The translations under genes and the position numbers were made by a program. A DNA stretch of 14,897 bases. Source: CAYVBJ01 sp964415185 (GTDB lineage: Bacteria; Bacteroidota; Rhodothermia; Balneolales; Balneolaceae). This document shows positions 1 through 7,631 of this stretch, in pieces. Where the stretch lies: assembly GCA_964415185.1 (NCBI GenBank), contig CAYPZI010000068.1, positions 1 through 14,897 of the forward strand. The letters run 5' to 3'. Within the stretch, counting starts at the first letter, position 1. Every line of letters begins with the position of its first letter. The notes under the pieces were generated by a model that had not been told where the DNA came from, made no database searches, and saw nothing but the letters and a program-made list of their open reading frames with translations.

Positions 1-2
1 AT

Positions 3-1034
3 GTGGACACAAAGTGGGAAAAAGCATTTACCAAAACGGAAATTTTGAGAGATTATCTCAGAGACTATTATGATGATCCGCACGGAAAATATTGCAGAGA
101 ACAAAATACCCACATTTTGCTGGTTTCCTGGCTCTCATCCCTTGATCTGAAAAAGAAGCCGGAAATTCTGACAACCGACGGTGAATTCCATTCCATGTAC
201 CGGCAGCTCAGACGGCTTGAGGAAGAAGGCATAACCGTAAAACGGCTGCCTCACCATGATGATGAAGAGCTGTCCGGACAAATTGAGGAATCGATAACCT
301 CCCGAACGGCAGCGGTGATGCTGTCACGCGTCTATTTTGAATCGGCAAAAATCAACACGAAACTGAAAGAGATAGCTGAAACCTGCAGGAATCACAATGT
401 TCCGCTTCTGATTGACGACTACCACGGGACCAACGTGGTTCCATTATCCATACAAAAAGAGGAGCTTGAAGACTGTTTTCTCCTGATTGGCGGATACAAG
501 TATCTACAATGGGGTGAAGCCAACTGTTTTTTGCGCTTTCCTCAAGAGTGCGGGCTGCGTCCGGTTGTTACGGGTTGGTTTGCTTCATTTTCCTCACTTG
601 CCAAACCGCGTTCATCCGGGCCTGTTAAATTTGACGATAACGATCAGCGTTTTGCAACCGGTACGTATGATCCTGTATCACAGTTCAGGGCTGCAAAAGT
701 GGTCAAATTTTTTCGCGAACAGCAGCTCTCGCCCGATTTACTCCGAAAACAATACTCTGAACAAGTTGGGTATCTGCGTGAGCTCTTTCTTTCCAAAAAT
801 TTCGATCCCGAACTTATACGGCCCACGATAGATTACAAAGTCACTGAAACGGGAGGCTTCCTTTCGCTGACCTCATCTTACGCACAGAATTTGCGCAAAG
901 AGCTTCTTGAACAAGGCATTTTTACCGATGCCAGGAGTAATATTTTGAGGGTTGGACCGGCACCATATACCACAAAATCGCAGTGTGAGGCTGTTATTGA
1001 ATCTATCGGGGCTGCTTTAAAAAAAATTTTATAA
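3..1034 (+). CDS. Kynureninase-like class V aminotransferase-fold PLP enzyme (5' truncated by window edge)
   Basis: The visible 343 residues match the fold-type I, class V PLP enzymes usually annotated as kynureninase-like. Seen: an NTHILLVSWLSSLD segment (35-48), an ILTTDGEFHS strand-turn (55-64), the cofactor-binding LLIDDYHG (135-142, Asp138/139 likely pairing with the pyridine nitrogen), the Schiff-base lysine K166 in GGYKYLQWGE, and an RFATGTYDP block (216-224) typical of the C-terminal half. The end has the usual LRVGPAPY motif. The reading frame is open to base 3 and the N-terminal part expected for the family is missing, so the real start most likely lies upstream of the window; the GTG at base 3 is only the first complete codon. 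True kynureninase activity is uncertain, because this subfamily is diverged and no tryptophan-catabolism genes are nearby. It is separated from recA by 125 bases and is probably a separate unit. Confidence 0.8.
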   Translation: MDTKWEKAFTKTEILRDYLRDYYDDPHGKYCREQNTHILLVSWLSSLDLKKKPEILTTDGEFHSMYRQLRRLEEEGITVKRLPHHDDEELSGQIEESITSRTAAVMLSRVYFESAKINTKLKEIAETCRNHNVPLLIDDYHGTNVVPLSIQKEELEDCFLLIGGYKYLQWGEANCFLRFPQECGLRPVVTGWFASFSSLAKPRSSGPVKFDDNDQRFATGTYDPVSQFRAAKVVKFFREQQLSPDLLRKQYSEQVGYLRELFLSKNFDPELIRPTIDYKVTETGGFLSLTSSYAQNLRKELLEQGIFTDARSNILRVGPAPYTTKSQCEAVIESIGAALKKIL

Positions 1035-1092
1035 AAACTGTAAGTATCGGCTCAATTCTGTATCATACATATATTGAACATATAGATAACGA

Positions 1093-1110
1093 ATGACACT
1101 ATGCTGTCAT
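1093..1110. promoter_or_regulatory. Candidate operator palindrome upstream of recA
   Basis: ATGACA and TGTCAT form a perfect inverted repeat with 6-base arms and a 6-base spacer, ending 10 bases before a TATAAT hexamer and 50 bases before recA. This is where a repressor such as an SOS regulator would bind. It does not match a LexA box that I can name with certainty, so the regulator is unknown. Confidence 0.35.
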
Positions 1111-1120
1111 CCATTATCTT

Positions 1121-1126
1121 TATAAT
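1121..1126 (+). promoter_or_regulatory. Candidate -10 element of the recA promoter
   Basis: An exact TATAAT lies 34 bases before the recA start codon, which would give a short leader of about 25 bases. It overlaps TATCTTTA (1115-1122), one base off the Bacteroidota TAnnTTTG element. No good -35 hexamer is visible at 16-18 bases upstream; that space is partly occupied by the palindrome at 1093-1110. Confidence 0.4.
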
Positions 1127-1159
1127 CATTCTAAACCTGAAAAAAATCAATTTAAATCC

Positions 1160-2227
1160 ATGTCCACGAACAATAAAAACGACCGCCAGAAATCTCTTGA
1201 AATTGCCGTAGGCCAGATTGAAAAACAGCACGGCAAGGGAACCATTATGAGATTGGGGGATTCACCAACCAGGAAGATCGATGTCATATCCACAGGTTCC
1301 CTGATGGTGGATTACGCACTGGGTGTCAACGGTATTCCCAGGGGAAGAGTCACAGAGATATACGGCCCGGAAGCAAGTGGCAAAACAACCCTGGCACTTC
1401 AGGTCATTGCCGAAGCCCAAAAAGCCGGGGGATATGCTGCATTTATTGATGCGGAACATGCATTTGATCCGAAATATGCCAAAAATCTGGGAATAAACAC
1501 CGATGAGTTGCTGGTCTCTCAACCCGACAGCGGTGAGCAGGCTCTTGAAATTACAGAGACACTGATCCGCTCGGGAGCCCTTGATGTAATTGTAGTCGAT
1601 TCCGTTGCGGCGCTTGTTCCGAGAGCAGAACTGGAAGGCGAAATGGGTGATTCGCACATGGGCTTGCAGGCCAGGCTGATGTCGCAGGCGCTCAGAAAAA
1701 TTACCGGTATTGTCAATAAAACACGTACGGCGTGTGTTTTCATCAACCAGATTCGAGAAAAAATCGGTGTCATGTTCGGAAATCCCGAAACTACAACCGG
1801 GGGACGCGCACTTAAATTTTACAGTTCCGTAAGGGTTGATATCCGCAGGATTGGTTCCATTAAAAAAGGTGATGAGATTCTGGGTAACCGAACCAAGGTC
1901 AAGATTGTGAAAAACAAAGTAGCACCACCGTTTAAAACCGTTGAATTCAACATCATGTACGGCAAGGGAATTTCAAAAATTTCCGAAATATTGGACCTCG
2001 CCGTTGAGTACGACATCATTGAAAAAAGAGGAAGCTGGTACAGGTTTGACGGAGACCCCATCGGACAGGGAACCGATGCTGCCATTCAGTTCCTTGAAGA
2101 AGATCCGGAACTTGCTTCAAAAATTGAGAAAACAGTCCGCGAAAAACTGATGCCCGATGAAGCAGTTGAAAAAGAGGACGAAAAAGCGGAGGAGAAAAAA
2201 ACAGAGACGGAAAAAGCGGAAAGCTAA
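1160..2227 (+). CDS. recA: RecA recombinase
   Basis: RecA is the ATP-dependent strand-exchange protein that forms filaments on single-stranded DNA and drives recombinational repair and SOS co-proteolysis. All core elements are present in 355 residues: Walker A GPEASGKT (69-76), catalytic Glu99 in DAEHA, Walker B VIVVDS (143-148), DNA-binding loop L1 EGEMGDSHMGLQAR (159-172), and loop L2 running from INQIREKIGVMFGNPETT to GG (about 195-215). The C-terminal tail (about 331-355) is rich in alternating Glu and Lys rather than purely acidic as in E. coli. The ATG at 1160 gives the family-typical N-terminus; no strong Shine-Dalgarno precedes it. recX follows after 57 bases, the classic arrangement. 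The upstream palindrome at 1093-1110 may mediate damage control. Confidence 0.98.
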   Translation: MSTNNKNDRQKSLEIAVGQIEKQHGKGTIMRLGDSPTRKIDVISTGSLMVDYALGVNGIPRGRVTEIYGPEASGKTTLALQVIAEAQKAGGYAAFIDAEHAFDPKYAKNLGINTDELLVSQPDSGEQALEITETLIRSGALDVIVVDSVAALVPRAELEGEMGDSHMGLQARLMSQALRKITGIVNKTRTACVFINQIREKIGVMFGNPETTTGGRALKFYSSVRVDIRRIGSIKKGDEILGNRTKVKIVKNKVAPPFKTVEFNIMYGKGISKISEILDLAVEYDIIEKRGSWYRFDGDPIGQGTDAAIQFLEEDPELASKIEKTVREKLMPDEAVEKEDEKAEEKKTETEKAES

Positions 2228-2284
2228 TTCGCTCTTGTAAACATCGGCATTTAATCTTTTTTTAAATGATTATATCCGGCCTTC

Positions 2285-2962
2285 ATGACTATGATTGAGC
2301 AGAATAACAGGCCGGAATTGCCGGTAACAGTAGACCGTATATCCGTCCAGAAAAAAAATTCCAACCGGTTTTCCCTGTACGGTAAAACGGGATTCATCTG
2401 CGGTGTCTCAACCGACACCCTACTCAAACTGCAGCTTGCCAAAGGCACAGTAATCGATGCTCCTTTGTTTGAACAAATCAGGATGGTGGAAGACCGGGAA
2501 AAAATAAGAAACTACCTGTTCGATTTACTATCCCGGCGTTCTCATGCCGGAGGTGAGCTCTTTGATAAAGCAGTAAAAAAAGGATTCGACACCGGAATCA
2601 TAAATGAAGTGATTGAAGAGCTAAAAGAGAAAAATTATATTAATGATCCGGATTTTGCCTGCCGGTTTGCTGTGGACAAACTCAGGCTCAATCAATGGGG
2701 GCCTTTGAAAATAAGTGCTGAGTTATTTAAAAAATCAATCGATAAGCAAATTGCCGAAACAGCCATTCAAAAAGCGGTTAAAGAGGTTAACCCGGAACAA
2801 ATTTGTGTACGGCTTATTCAAAAAAAGAAAAGCAAGTTTCTATCCGAAAAGGATACTTTTAGACGCAAACAAAAAATCTTTGCATATCTTACGCGCAAAG
2901 GATTTAAATTGGAGACCATCAAAACTGCATTGAAATCGGTATCATTTATTCAGGATGTTTAA
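2285..2962 (+). CDS. recX: RecX family regulator of RecA
   Basis: RecX binds RecA filaments and limits or remodels their activity. The 225-residue product has the N-terminal extension common outside Proteobacteria (VDRISVQKKNSNRFSLY, about 16-32, followed by GVSTDTLLKLQLAKG), then the three-helix RecX repeats: LLSRRSHAGGELFDKAVKKGFD (in two pieces, about 81-102), VIEELKEKNYINDPDFACRF (about 108-127), a GPLKISAEL segment and a repeated C-terminal unit with RRKQKIFAYLTRKGF. Two in-frame ATGs (2285 and 2291) are possible starts; the first is used here. It lies 57 bases after recA with no terminator between them. Its last 8 bases overlap the start of the downstream permease, suggesting translational coupling. 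The low primary similarity is normal for RecX, and the position directly after recA makes the call firm. Confidence 0.92.
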   Translation: MTMIEQNNRPELPVTVDRISVQKKNSNRFSLYGKTGFICGVSTDTLLKLQLAKGTVIDAPLFEQIRMVEDREKIRNYLFDLLSRRSHAGGELFDKAVKKGFDTGIINEVIEELKEKNYINDPDFACRFAVDKLRLNQWGPLKISAELFKKSIDKQIAETAIQKAVKEVNPEQICVRLIQKKKSKFLSEKDTFRRKQKIFAYLTRKGFKLETIKTALKSVSFIQDV

Positions 2963-4076
2963 AAATCTAACTGCCGAAAAAATCTTTAAAATCATATTTG
3001 GACTCGCCGTTCTTTGGGGCATCGGAATACTGATTTACAACTTCGCTAATCTTGTGGCCTATGCGGCCATTGCCATGATCTTCAGTTACGCACTCGACCC
3101 AATCGTGAACCGGATGCAGGCCAATGGCATGAACCGGACGTTTGCAATATCAATCACTCTTACAACCGTTTTTCTTGTCGTACTCTGGATTTCGACTTCT
3201 GTTATTCCAATTGTTGCAAATCAAATGGCTTCTCTTTTTCAGCAATTGAATATTGATAACCTAAGGTTTATCGCTGAACAAATTGAAAACAGGATTACAA
3301 CTGATTTTGAATTTGTGCCATCCGGTTTTATTGTTGATAATCTTTCGTCCACCGTACAGGATTTCCTGGATTTCAGAAATTTTACAAATATACTCGGAAA
3401 TGTGATTGGTATTTTTACCAACTTATTTTCGGCATTCCTTGTGATTCCGTTTGCCACATTTTTCTTCCTGAAAGACGGCAGCAAGATAAGAAGGCAACTG
3501 CTTACTCTTGTACCCAACAAATATTTTGAAACCACACTCAGCCTGATCGACAAGATAGAATCAAGGCTTGGTTTTTATTTTCGCAGTGTTATTCTGCAAT
3601 GTACTATTGTCGGCTTTTTTTCATGGCTCGCACTTGAAGTAGCCGGGCTGAATAATGCTGCTTCCGTTGGAATCACAATCGGAATCGCTAATACCATTCC
3701 TTATTTCGGGCCGATATTGGGTTATATTCTCTCGATTATTATATCAATCATTGAAACCGGAGACTTTTCCCTGGTTCTGCCCTGTATCATTGCTGTGCTT
3801 TCGGCTCAGATTCTTGACAACGTGGTTTTGCAACCCATGATTTTTTCAAAATCGGCAGATATTCATCCGGTAGCTATTTTATTTATCATTTTGGTGGGTG
3901 CACAAACCGCCGGAATTATTGGAATGCTGATAGCCATTCCTATTGCTACGGTTATAAAAATTACCTTTAACCAGATTCGCTGGAGCTACAACAATTACTA
4001 CATTTTCCGGATGGAAAAAAATAAAAACAACGGTTTTTCAGAAACAAGCCACCCTGCCAAAAGGGAAGTGTCGTAA
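2955..4076 (+). CDS. AI-2E / PerM family membrane transporter
   Basis: A 373-residue polytopic inner-membrane protein of the AI-2E (PerM, formerly DUF20) family. Members include the autoinducer-2 exporter TqsA and Na+/H+ antiporter-like proteins, so the substrate cannot be inferred. Hydrophobic segments fall near 11-28, 31-48, 62-84, 148-172, 212-230, 234-265, 271-285 and 302-338. Family signatures are visible: FFFLKDGSKIRRQLLTLVP (169-187), NTIPYFGPILGYI (246-258) and the ILDNVVLQPMIFSKS segment (286-300), followed by the glycine-rich last helices. The soluble linker between helices 3 and 4 (about 90-147) is also typical. The ATG at 2955 lies inside the end of recX in another frame, so translation is probably coupled. 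The C-terminal 25 residues are polar and variable. No clear intrinsic terminator follows. Confidence 0.9.
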   Translation: MFKNLTAEKIFKIIFGLAVLWGIGILIYNFANLVAYAAIAMIFSYALDPIVNRMQANGMNRTFAISITLTTVFLVVLWISTSVIPIVANQMASLFQQLNIDNLRFIAEQIENRITTDFEFVPSGFIVDNLSSTVQDFLDFRNFTNILGNVIGIFTNLFSAFLVIPFATFFFLKDGSKIRRQLLTLVPNKYFETTLSLIDKIESRLGFYFRSVILQCTIVGFFSWLALEVAGLNNAASVGITIGIANTIPYFGPILGYILSIIISIIETGDFSLVLPCIIAVLSAQILDNVVLQPMIFSKSADIHPVAILFIILVGAQTAGIIGMLIAIPIATVIKITFNQIRWSYNNYYIFRMEKNKNNGFSETSHPAKREVS

Positions 4077-4137
4077 ATAAATTCAACATGGGCTGTCCAA
4101 AAAGATATATTTAAAATTAAATTAATTTAAGTCAAGC

Positions 4138-4212
4138 TTCAGACAGTTTTCGAACCCAGAGCTTTATAAATTGCCTGCGACCTCAGCGAATCCCTTGCGT
4201 TCCCTGTCTGAA
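4138..4212. repeat. Intergenic inverted-repeat element, 9-bp arms
   Basis: TTCAGACAG (4138-4146) and CTGTCTGAA (4204-4212) are perfect inverted repeats enclosing 57 bases; one further base pair matches after a mismatch. The interior contains CTGCG (4175-4179), CTCAGCGAA (4182-4190) and TTGCG (4195-4199), a series that resembles the left arm of the hairpin at 9728-9830. It may be a member of a dispersed intergenic repeat family. Confidence 0.55.
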
Positions 4213-4256
4213 ACAGCCCTGCTGAATCCCAAAACCCTCTCCTTTCTTTACAATCG

Positions 4257-4309
4257 TTTTAATCCAAAACATACCAAAAAAATCGAGGATTTGGCAACCT
4301 GGATTAAAA
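4257..4309. repeat. Perfect 10-bp inverted repeat with nested stem
   Basis: TTTTAATCCA (4257-4266) and TGGATTAAAA (4300-4309) are perfect inverted repeats 33 bases apart. Inside, CCAAA (4274-4278) and TTTGG (4290-4294) form a second nested pair. There is no T-tract in terminator position, so a dispersed palindromic element or RNA hairpin is more likely than a terminator. Confidence 0.5.
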
Positions 4310-4549
4310 ACATTTCCCCTGCCTGACAAAGCCTTAAAAACCTGATATTCATGATCTTATAGAACAATGCCATTAAAAAAATCCGTTGACTCCGGCCCAT
4401 CCGCCAAATCCGTGATTATTATTTAAGAAATTTAACATCATTTCCGAAACTATTCGTGTTAAAAAACGTATTGATGTGCACGAAAGCGGAAGAGATTTAA
4501 CTACCGCTGACACGAAATTTTTTTCATAAATCTATAAAATTAAAACCAA

Positions 4550-5038
4550 ATGAAAATTCTAACATTAATTCTAATATCATTTACTCTGTTTGCGGCACCT
4601 TTACATGCCGAAAATGCAGAACCTATAAACAACAATGACGAAATCGTCCTTGCTGAAAACCTTCATGAAGCCGTAAAAAACATTGATATCATCAGCCTGA
4701 ATGTCCTCCTGGCCGAGGGAGCTGAAGTCGATACAATGGACGAGCAGGGAATGACTCCCCTGATGCTTGCTTCGGGCATAGGAAACATGCGCATGATCAA
4801 CATTTTGCTGATGCACGAACCTGATGTGAACATTCAAAATAATGCAGGCGAAACCGCACTTATGATTGCATCCGAGAATGGCCAGCTCTTCGTAGCCAAA
4901 GCACTGTTGCAACACGGTGCAAATCGGGATATCAAAAATAATGAAGGCGAAACCGCCAACGTGCTTGCCATCAAAAACGGGCATAGGGATCTGATCCGCC
5001 TTTTTAACGGCGAAAAAGTAACACCTTATTCCCGTTAA
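4550..5038 (+). CDS. Small exported ankyrin-repeat protein
   Basis: The 162-residue product starts with a Sec signal peptide (MKILTLILISFTLFAAPLHA, probable cleavage after Ala20). The mature part is almost entirely ankyrin repeats: about 36-66, 67-99 (GMTPLMLASGIGNMRMINIL), 100-132 (GETALMIASENGQLFVAKAL) and a last degenerate unit 133-155 (GETANVLAIKNGHRDLI). Ankyrin repeats are protein-binding scaffolds, so a periplasmic or surface partner is likely, but none is identifiable. Small periplasmic ankyrin proteins are known, for example in catalase-linked contexts, but no such partner is encoded here. The gene stands alone: 473 bases of gene-free DNA precede it and a strong terminator follows 25 bases after its stop. 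A large open frame on the opposite strand is a shadow. Confidence 0.85.
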   Translation: MKILTLILISFTLFAAPLHAENAEPINNNDEIVLAENLHEAVKNIDIISLNVLLAEGAEVDTMDEQGMTPLMLASGIGNMRMINILLMHEPDVNIQNNAGETALMIASENGQLFVAKALLQHGANRDIKNNEGETANVLAIKNGHRDLIRLFNGEKVTPYSR

Positions 5039-5063
5039 TCTCGTTTGGTTAAGTTGTCTATTG

Positions 5064-5096
5064 AAAAGCCTCCGGCTAAAACCGGAGGCTTTTTTT
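5064..5096 (+). terminator. Strong rho-independent terminator
   Basis: AGCCTCCGG (5067-5075) pairs perfectly with CCGGAGGCT (5082-5090) around a 6-base loop, followed directly by a run of T and preceded by A's that extend the stem. It closes the ankyrin gene and insulates the downstream metalloprotease promoter. Confidence 0.93.
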
Positions 5097-5120
5097 CTTT
5101 CTATTTGCTTTGACGGGTTG

Positions 5121-5126
5121 TATAAT
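5121..5126 (+). promoter_or_regulatory. Candidate -10 element for the metalloprotease operon
   Basis: An exact TATAAT sits 31 bases before the ATG at 5158, in the short gap after the terminator, at almost the same distance as the box before recA. TTGACG (5110-5115) is too close to serve as its -35. The match to the Bacteroidota form (TATAATTG against TAnnTTTG) has one mismatch. Confidence 0.45.
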
Positions 5127-5157
5127 TGGTTAAAACTGATAATCAAACCAAACCCGT

Positions 5158-7617
5158 ATGAAAATTTACTTACCTCTTCTCTTCGCTCTGGCATTCCTGG
5201 CTCCCGACTTAATAAAAAGCCAGGATACCATTTCCGGGAAAACGGAAAATATGGAGATGTATGAAGGCTACTTTGATTTTTACTGGGATGATGCCGAGGG
5301 CAAAATCTGGTTGAAAATTGACAAGCTGGACAGGGAAATTCTGTATGTAAATTCACTGGCAGCCGGCCTGGGATCCAACGACATTGGCCTCGACCGCAGC
5401 CAGTTGGGCGATTCGCGCATCGTCCGATTCGAAAAAATCGGGCCTAAGATCCTGATGATTCAACCAAATTTAAACTATCGCGCCGTTACGAATAATCCGC
5501 TCGAAAGAAAATCGGTCGAAGAAGCTTTCGCTAGTTCGGTTCTATGGGGCTTTAAAATTGAAGCTGAAGAAGACGGCGCCTACCTGGTGGACGCAACAGG
5601 TTTTCTTCTGAGGGATGCACACGACGTGACAGGAAGGCTCAGAAACTCGAACCAGGGAAATTTTTCCATCGACGGATCAAGGTCGGCCATCTACCTGCCC
5701 GGTACGTTCAATTTTCCAAAAAACAGCGAATTTGAAGCCCGGCTGACGTTTACGGCCAATAACCCCGGCGGACAAGTCCGCTCCGTCGCCCCAACTCCCG
5801 GTGCCATCACCCTGCGCCAGCATCACTCTTTTGTTGAGCTGCCCGATGACAACTACAAGCCCAGAAAGCTGGATTCCAGATCGGGTTATTTCGGCATTTC
5901 TTACCAGGATTACAGCTCTGATATCGGTGATGAATTCACAAAAAGATTTATTGTGCGCCACCGGCTTGAAAAAAAGAATCCCGAAGCCGAAGTGAGCGAA
6001 GCCGTGGAACCGATCGTTTACTACCTCGACAACGGAACTCCCGAACCGGTCAGGTCTGCCCTGCTTGACGGGGCACGCTGGTGGGCCGAGGCATTCGAAG
6101 AGATTGGGTACAAAGACGCCTATCGCGTAGAGGTGCTTCCGGATGATGCCCACCCGCTTGATGTACGCTACAATGTGATTAACTGGGTTCACAGGTCAAC
6201 CAGGGGCTGGTCGTATGGGTCATCGGTTGTAGACCCGAGAACCGGGGAGATAATCAAGGGAAATGTTTTGCTGGGTTCACTACGGGTCCGCCAGGATTAT
6301 ATGATTGCCGAGGGATTACTGGCTCCCTATGTTGAGGGCGACGTTCCCGAAAACGACCCGATGCTGCAGATGGCACTGGCCCGAATCAGGCAGCTATCCG
6401 CCCACGAAGTCGGCCATACACTTGGAATCGCACACAATTTTGCCGCCAGTGTAAATGACCGCGCATCCGTAATGGATTACCCGCATCCGAAGGTTACTAT
6501 CAACCGTGACGGAACTTTCGACCTGAGTGAAGCCTACGACACCGGCATCGGCGAATGGGATAAACGTGTGCTTGCATACGGTTACCAGGATTTTCCCGGT
6601 AATGTCACTGAAGATGATGCACTTGAAGACATTATCCGTGAAACGCTTGATATGGGCCTGCTTTACATCAGCGACAGGGATGCGCGTCCGCAGGGCGGTA
6701 CTCACCCGGAAGCACATCTCTGGGATAACAACGATAACCCGGTTGAGGAACTGATGCATGTTCTCGAAGTGCGGAGGCTTGCACTTGAACGTTTCGGTGA
6801 AAACAACATACGTGCGGGCAGAACCCTGAGCGAGCTCGAAGATGTACTTGTGCCCATTTACCTTTTCCACCGCTATCAAACCGAAGCGGCGGTAAAGCTT
6901 GTTGGAGGTGTGGACTACAGCTACGCGGTACGTGGCGACGGCAGGGAAGGGCCGAGGCCTGTATTTGCCGGCCTTCAAAGAGATGCCCTCGATGCACTAC
7001 TGTCGACATTGTCACCCCGGGAGCTTTTGCTGCCGGCGCACATACAGAATTTGATTCCTCCGCGGGCAGCCGGCATTTCGCGAAACAGGGAGCTGTTTCG
7101 CGGGTACACATCACCGGTACTTGATCCCGTCGGCATGGCAGAAACTGCAGCAGATTTGACATCATCACTGATTCTTAACCCGCAGCGTGCAGCCCGGCTG
7201 GTTAATCAGCATGCCCGGAATTCAACTTATCCCGGGTTATCGGAAGTGCTTGATAAATTGGTTGAGACTACAGTTCATGCGGAACAGGCGCGCGGGCTCG
7301 AGGGCGCTGCACAGAGAGCCATAAATACGGCTGTTGTGCGGAGAATGATTCAGCTCGCCAAAAACGATAATGCCGCGCCCGACGTACAATCCATCTTGAA
7401 CTTCAGGCTTGAAATATTGGCAAAGGGGCTTGTTGAGAAAAGCGAAGAGGAGTCAGATAGTAATGTGAAAGCTCATTACCTGTACCTGGCACAAATGATT
7501 GACTCTAAGGTGCTGGATCCCGAGCAGTTTGAGATGCCGGAAGCTCCCTATACACCGCCGGGATCGCCTATTGGTTCGGGAATGCATAACCTGTTAAATT
7601 GCAGTTTTGACCACTAA
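5158..7617 (+). CDS. Secreted zinc-dependent metalloprotease (DUF5117/DUF4953 type)
   Basis: An 819-residue protein with an N-terminal signal peptide (about 1-21), a long beta-rich N-terminal region of the DUF5118/DUF5117 type, and a metzincin-like catalytic region. The extended zinc motif HEVGHTLGIAH lies at 416-426 (His416, His420 and His426 as ligands, Glu417 as the general base), followed by a SVMDY Met-turn at 437-441 (Met439). The end of the protein (PPGSPIGS) is typical of the family. Such proteins are common secreted or outer-envelope proteases in Bacteroidota and relatives; substrates are largely unknown. The ATG at 5158 is chosen because it begins the signal peptide. The next gene follows after only 14 bases, so this is the first gene of an apparent three-gene operon. 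No frameshift or missing catalytic residue is seen. Confidence 0.92.
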   Translation: MKIYLPLLFALAFLAPDLIKSQDTISGKTENMEMYEGYFDFYWDDAEGKIWLKIDKLDREILYVNSLAAGLGSNDIGLDRSQLGDSRIVRFEKIGPKILMIQPNLNYRAVTNNPLERKSVEEAFASSVLWGFKIEAEEDGAYLVDATGFLLRDAHDVTGRLRNSNQGNFSIDGSRSAIYLPGTFNFPKNSEFEARLTFTANNPGGQVRSVAPTPGAITLRQHHSFVELPDDNYKPRKLDSRSGYFGISYQDYSSDIGDEFTKRFIVRHRLEKKNPEAEVSEAVEPIVYYLDNGTPEPVRSALLDGARWWAEAFEEIGYKDAYRVEVLPDDAHPLDVRYNVINWVHRSTRGWSYGSSVVDPRTGEIIKGNVLLGSLRVRQDYMIAEGLLAPYVEGDVPENDPMLQMALARIRQLSAHEVGHTLGIAHNFAASVNDRASVMDYPHPKVTINRDGTFDLSEAYDTGIGEWDKRVLAYGYQDFPGNVTEDDALEDIIRETLDMGLLYISDRDARPQGGTHPEAHLWDNNDNPVEELMHVLEVRRLALERFGENNIRAGRTLSELEDVLVPIYLFHRYQTEAAVKLVGGVDYSYAVRGDGREGPRPVFAGLQRDALDALLSTLSPRELLLPAHIQNLIPPRAAGISRNRELFRGYTSPVLDPVGMAETAADLTSSLILNPQRAARLVNQHARNSTYPGLSEVLDKLVETTVHAEQARGLEGAAQRAINTAVVRRMIQLAKNDNAAPDVQSILNFRLEILAKGLVEKSEEESDSNVKAHYLYLAQMIDSKVLDPEQFEMPEAPYTPPGSPIGSGMHNLLNCSFDH

Positions 7618-7631
7618 AACAAATTGGGAAA

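Larger units (their letters stand above)
4077..4549. other. Gene-free intergenic region with structured repeats
   Basis: No credible coding region was found on either strand. The stretch holds two inverted-repeat elements (4138-4212 and 4257-4309) and AT-rich DNA near the ankyrin gene. A third, weaker pair (TTCGTGT at 4453-4459 and ACACGAA at 4510-4516) may be chance. An open minus frame at about 4258-4139 lacks any start codon. Confidence 0.6.

Noticed and set aside
4090..4106. GGGCTGTCCAAAAAG-like sequence resembling an insertion-sequence end
   Set aside because: No matching second end, no transposase and no target duplication were seen, so an insertion sequence cannot be supported.
4139..4258. 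Minus-strand open frame of about 39 codons in the first intergenic region
   Set aside because: It has protein-like composition but no start codon and no ribosome site. It also lies largely within the 4138-4212 inverted-repeat element.
4601..5356. 251-codon open frame on the minus strand
   Set aside because: It lies opposite the ankyrin gene and the start of the metalloprotease, crosses a strong terminator, and reads as low-complexity without family features. The plus-strand genes have a signal peptide, repeats and conserved motifs.
6394..6978. Minus-strand frames inside the metalloprotease, including 6668-7168
   Set aside because: They are shadows of the metalloprotease coding frame, which carries the zinc motif and Met-turn.
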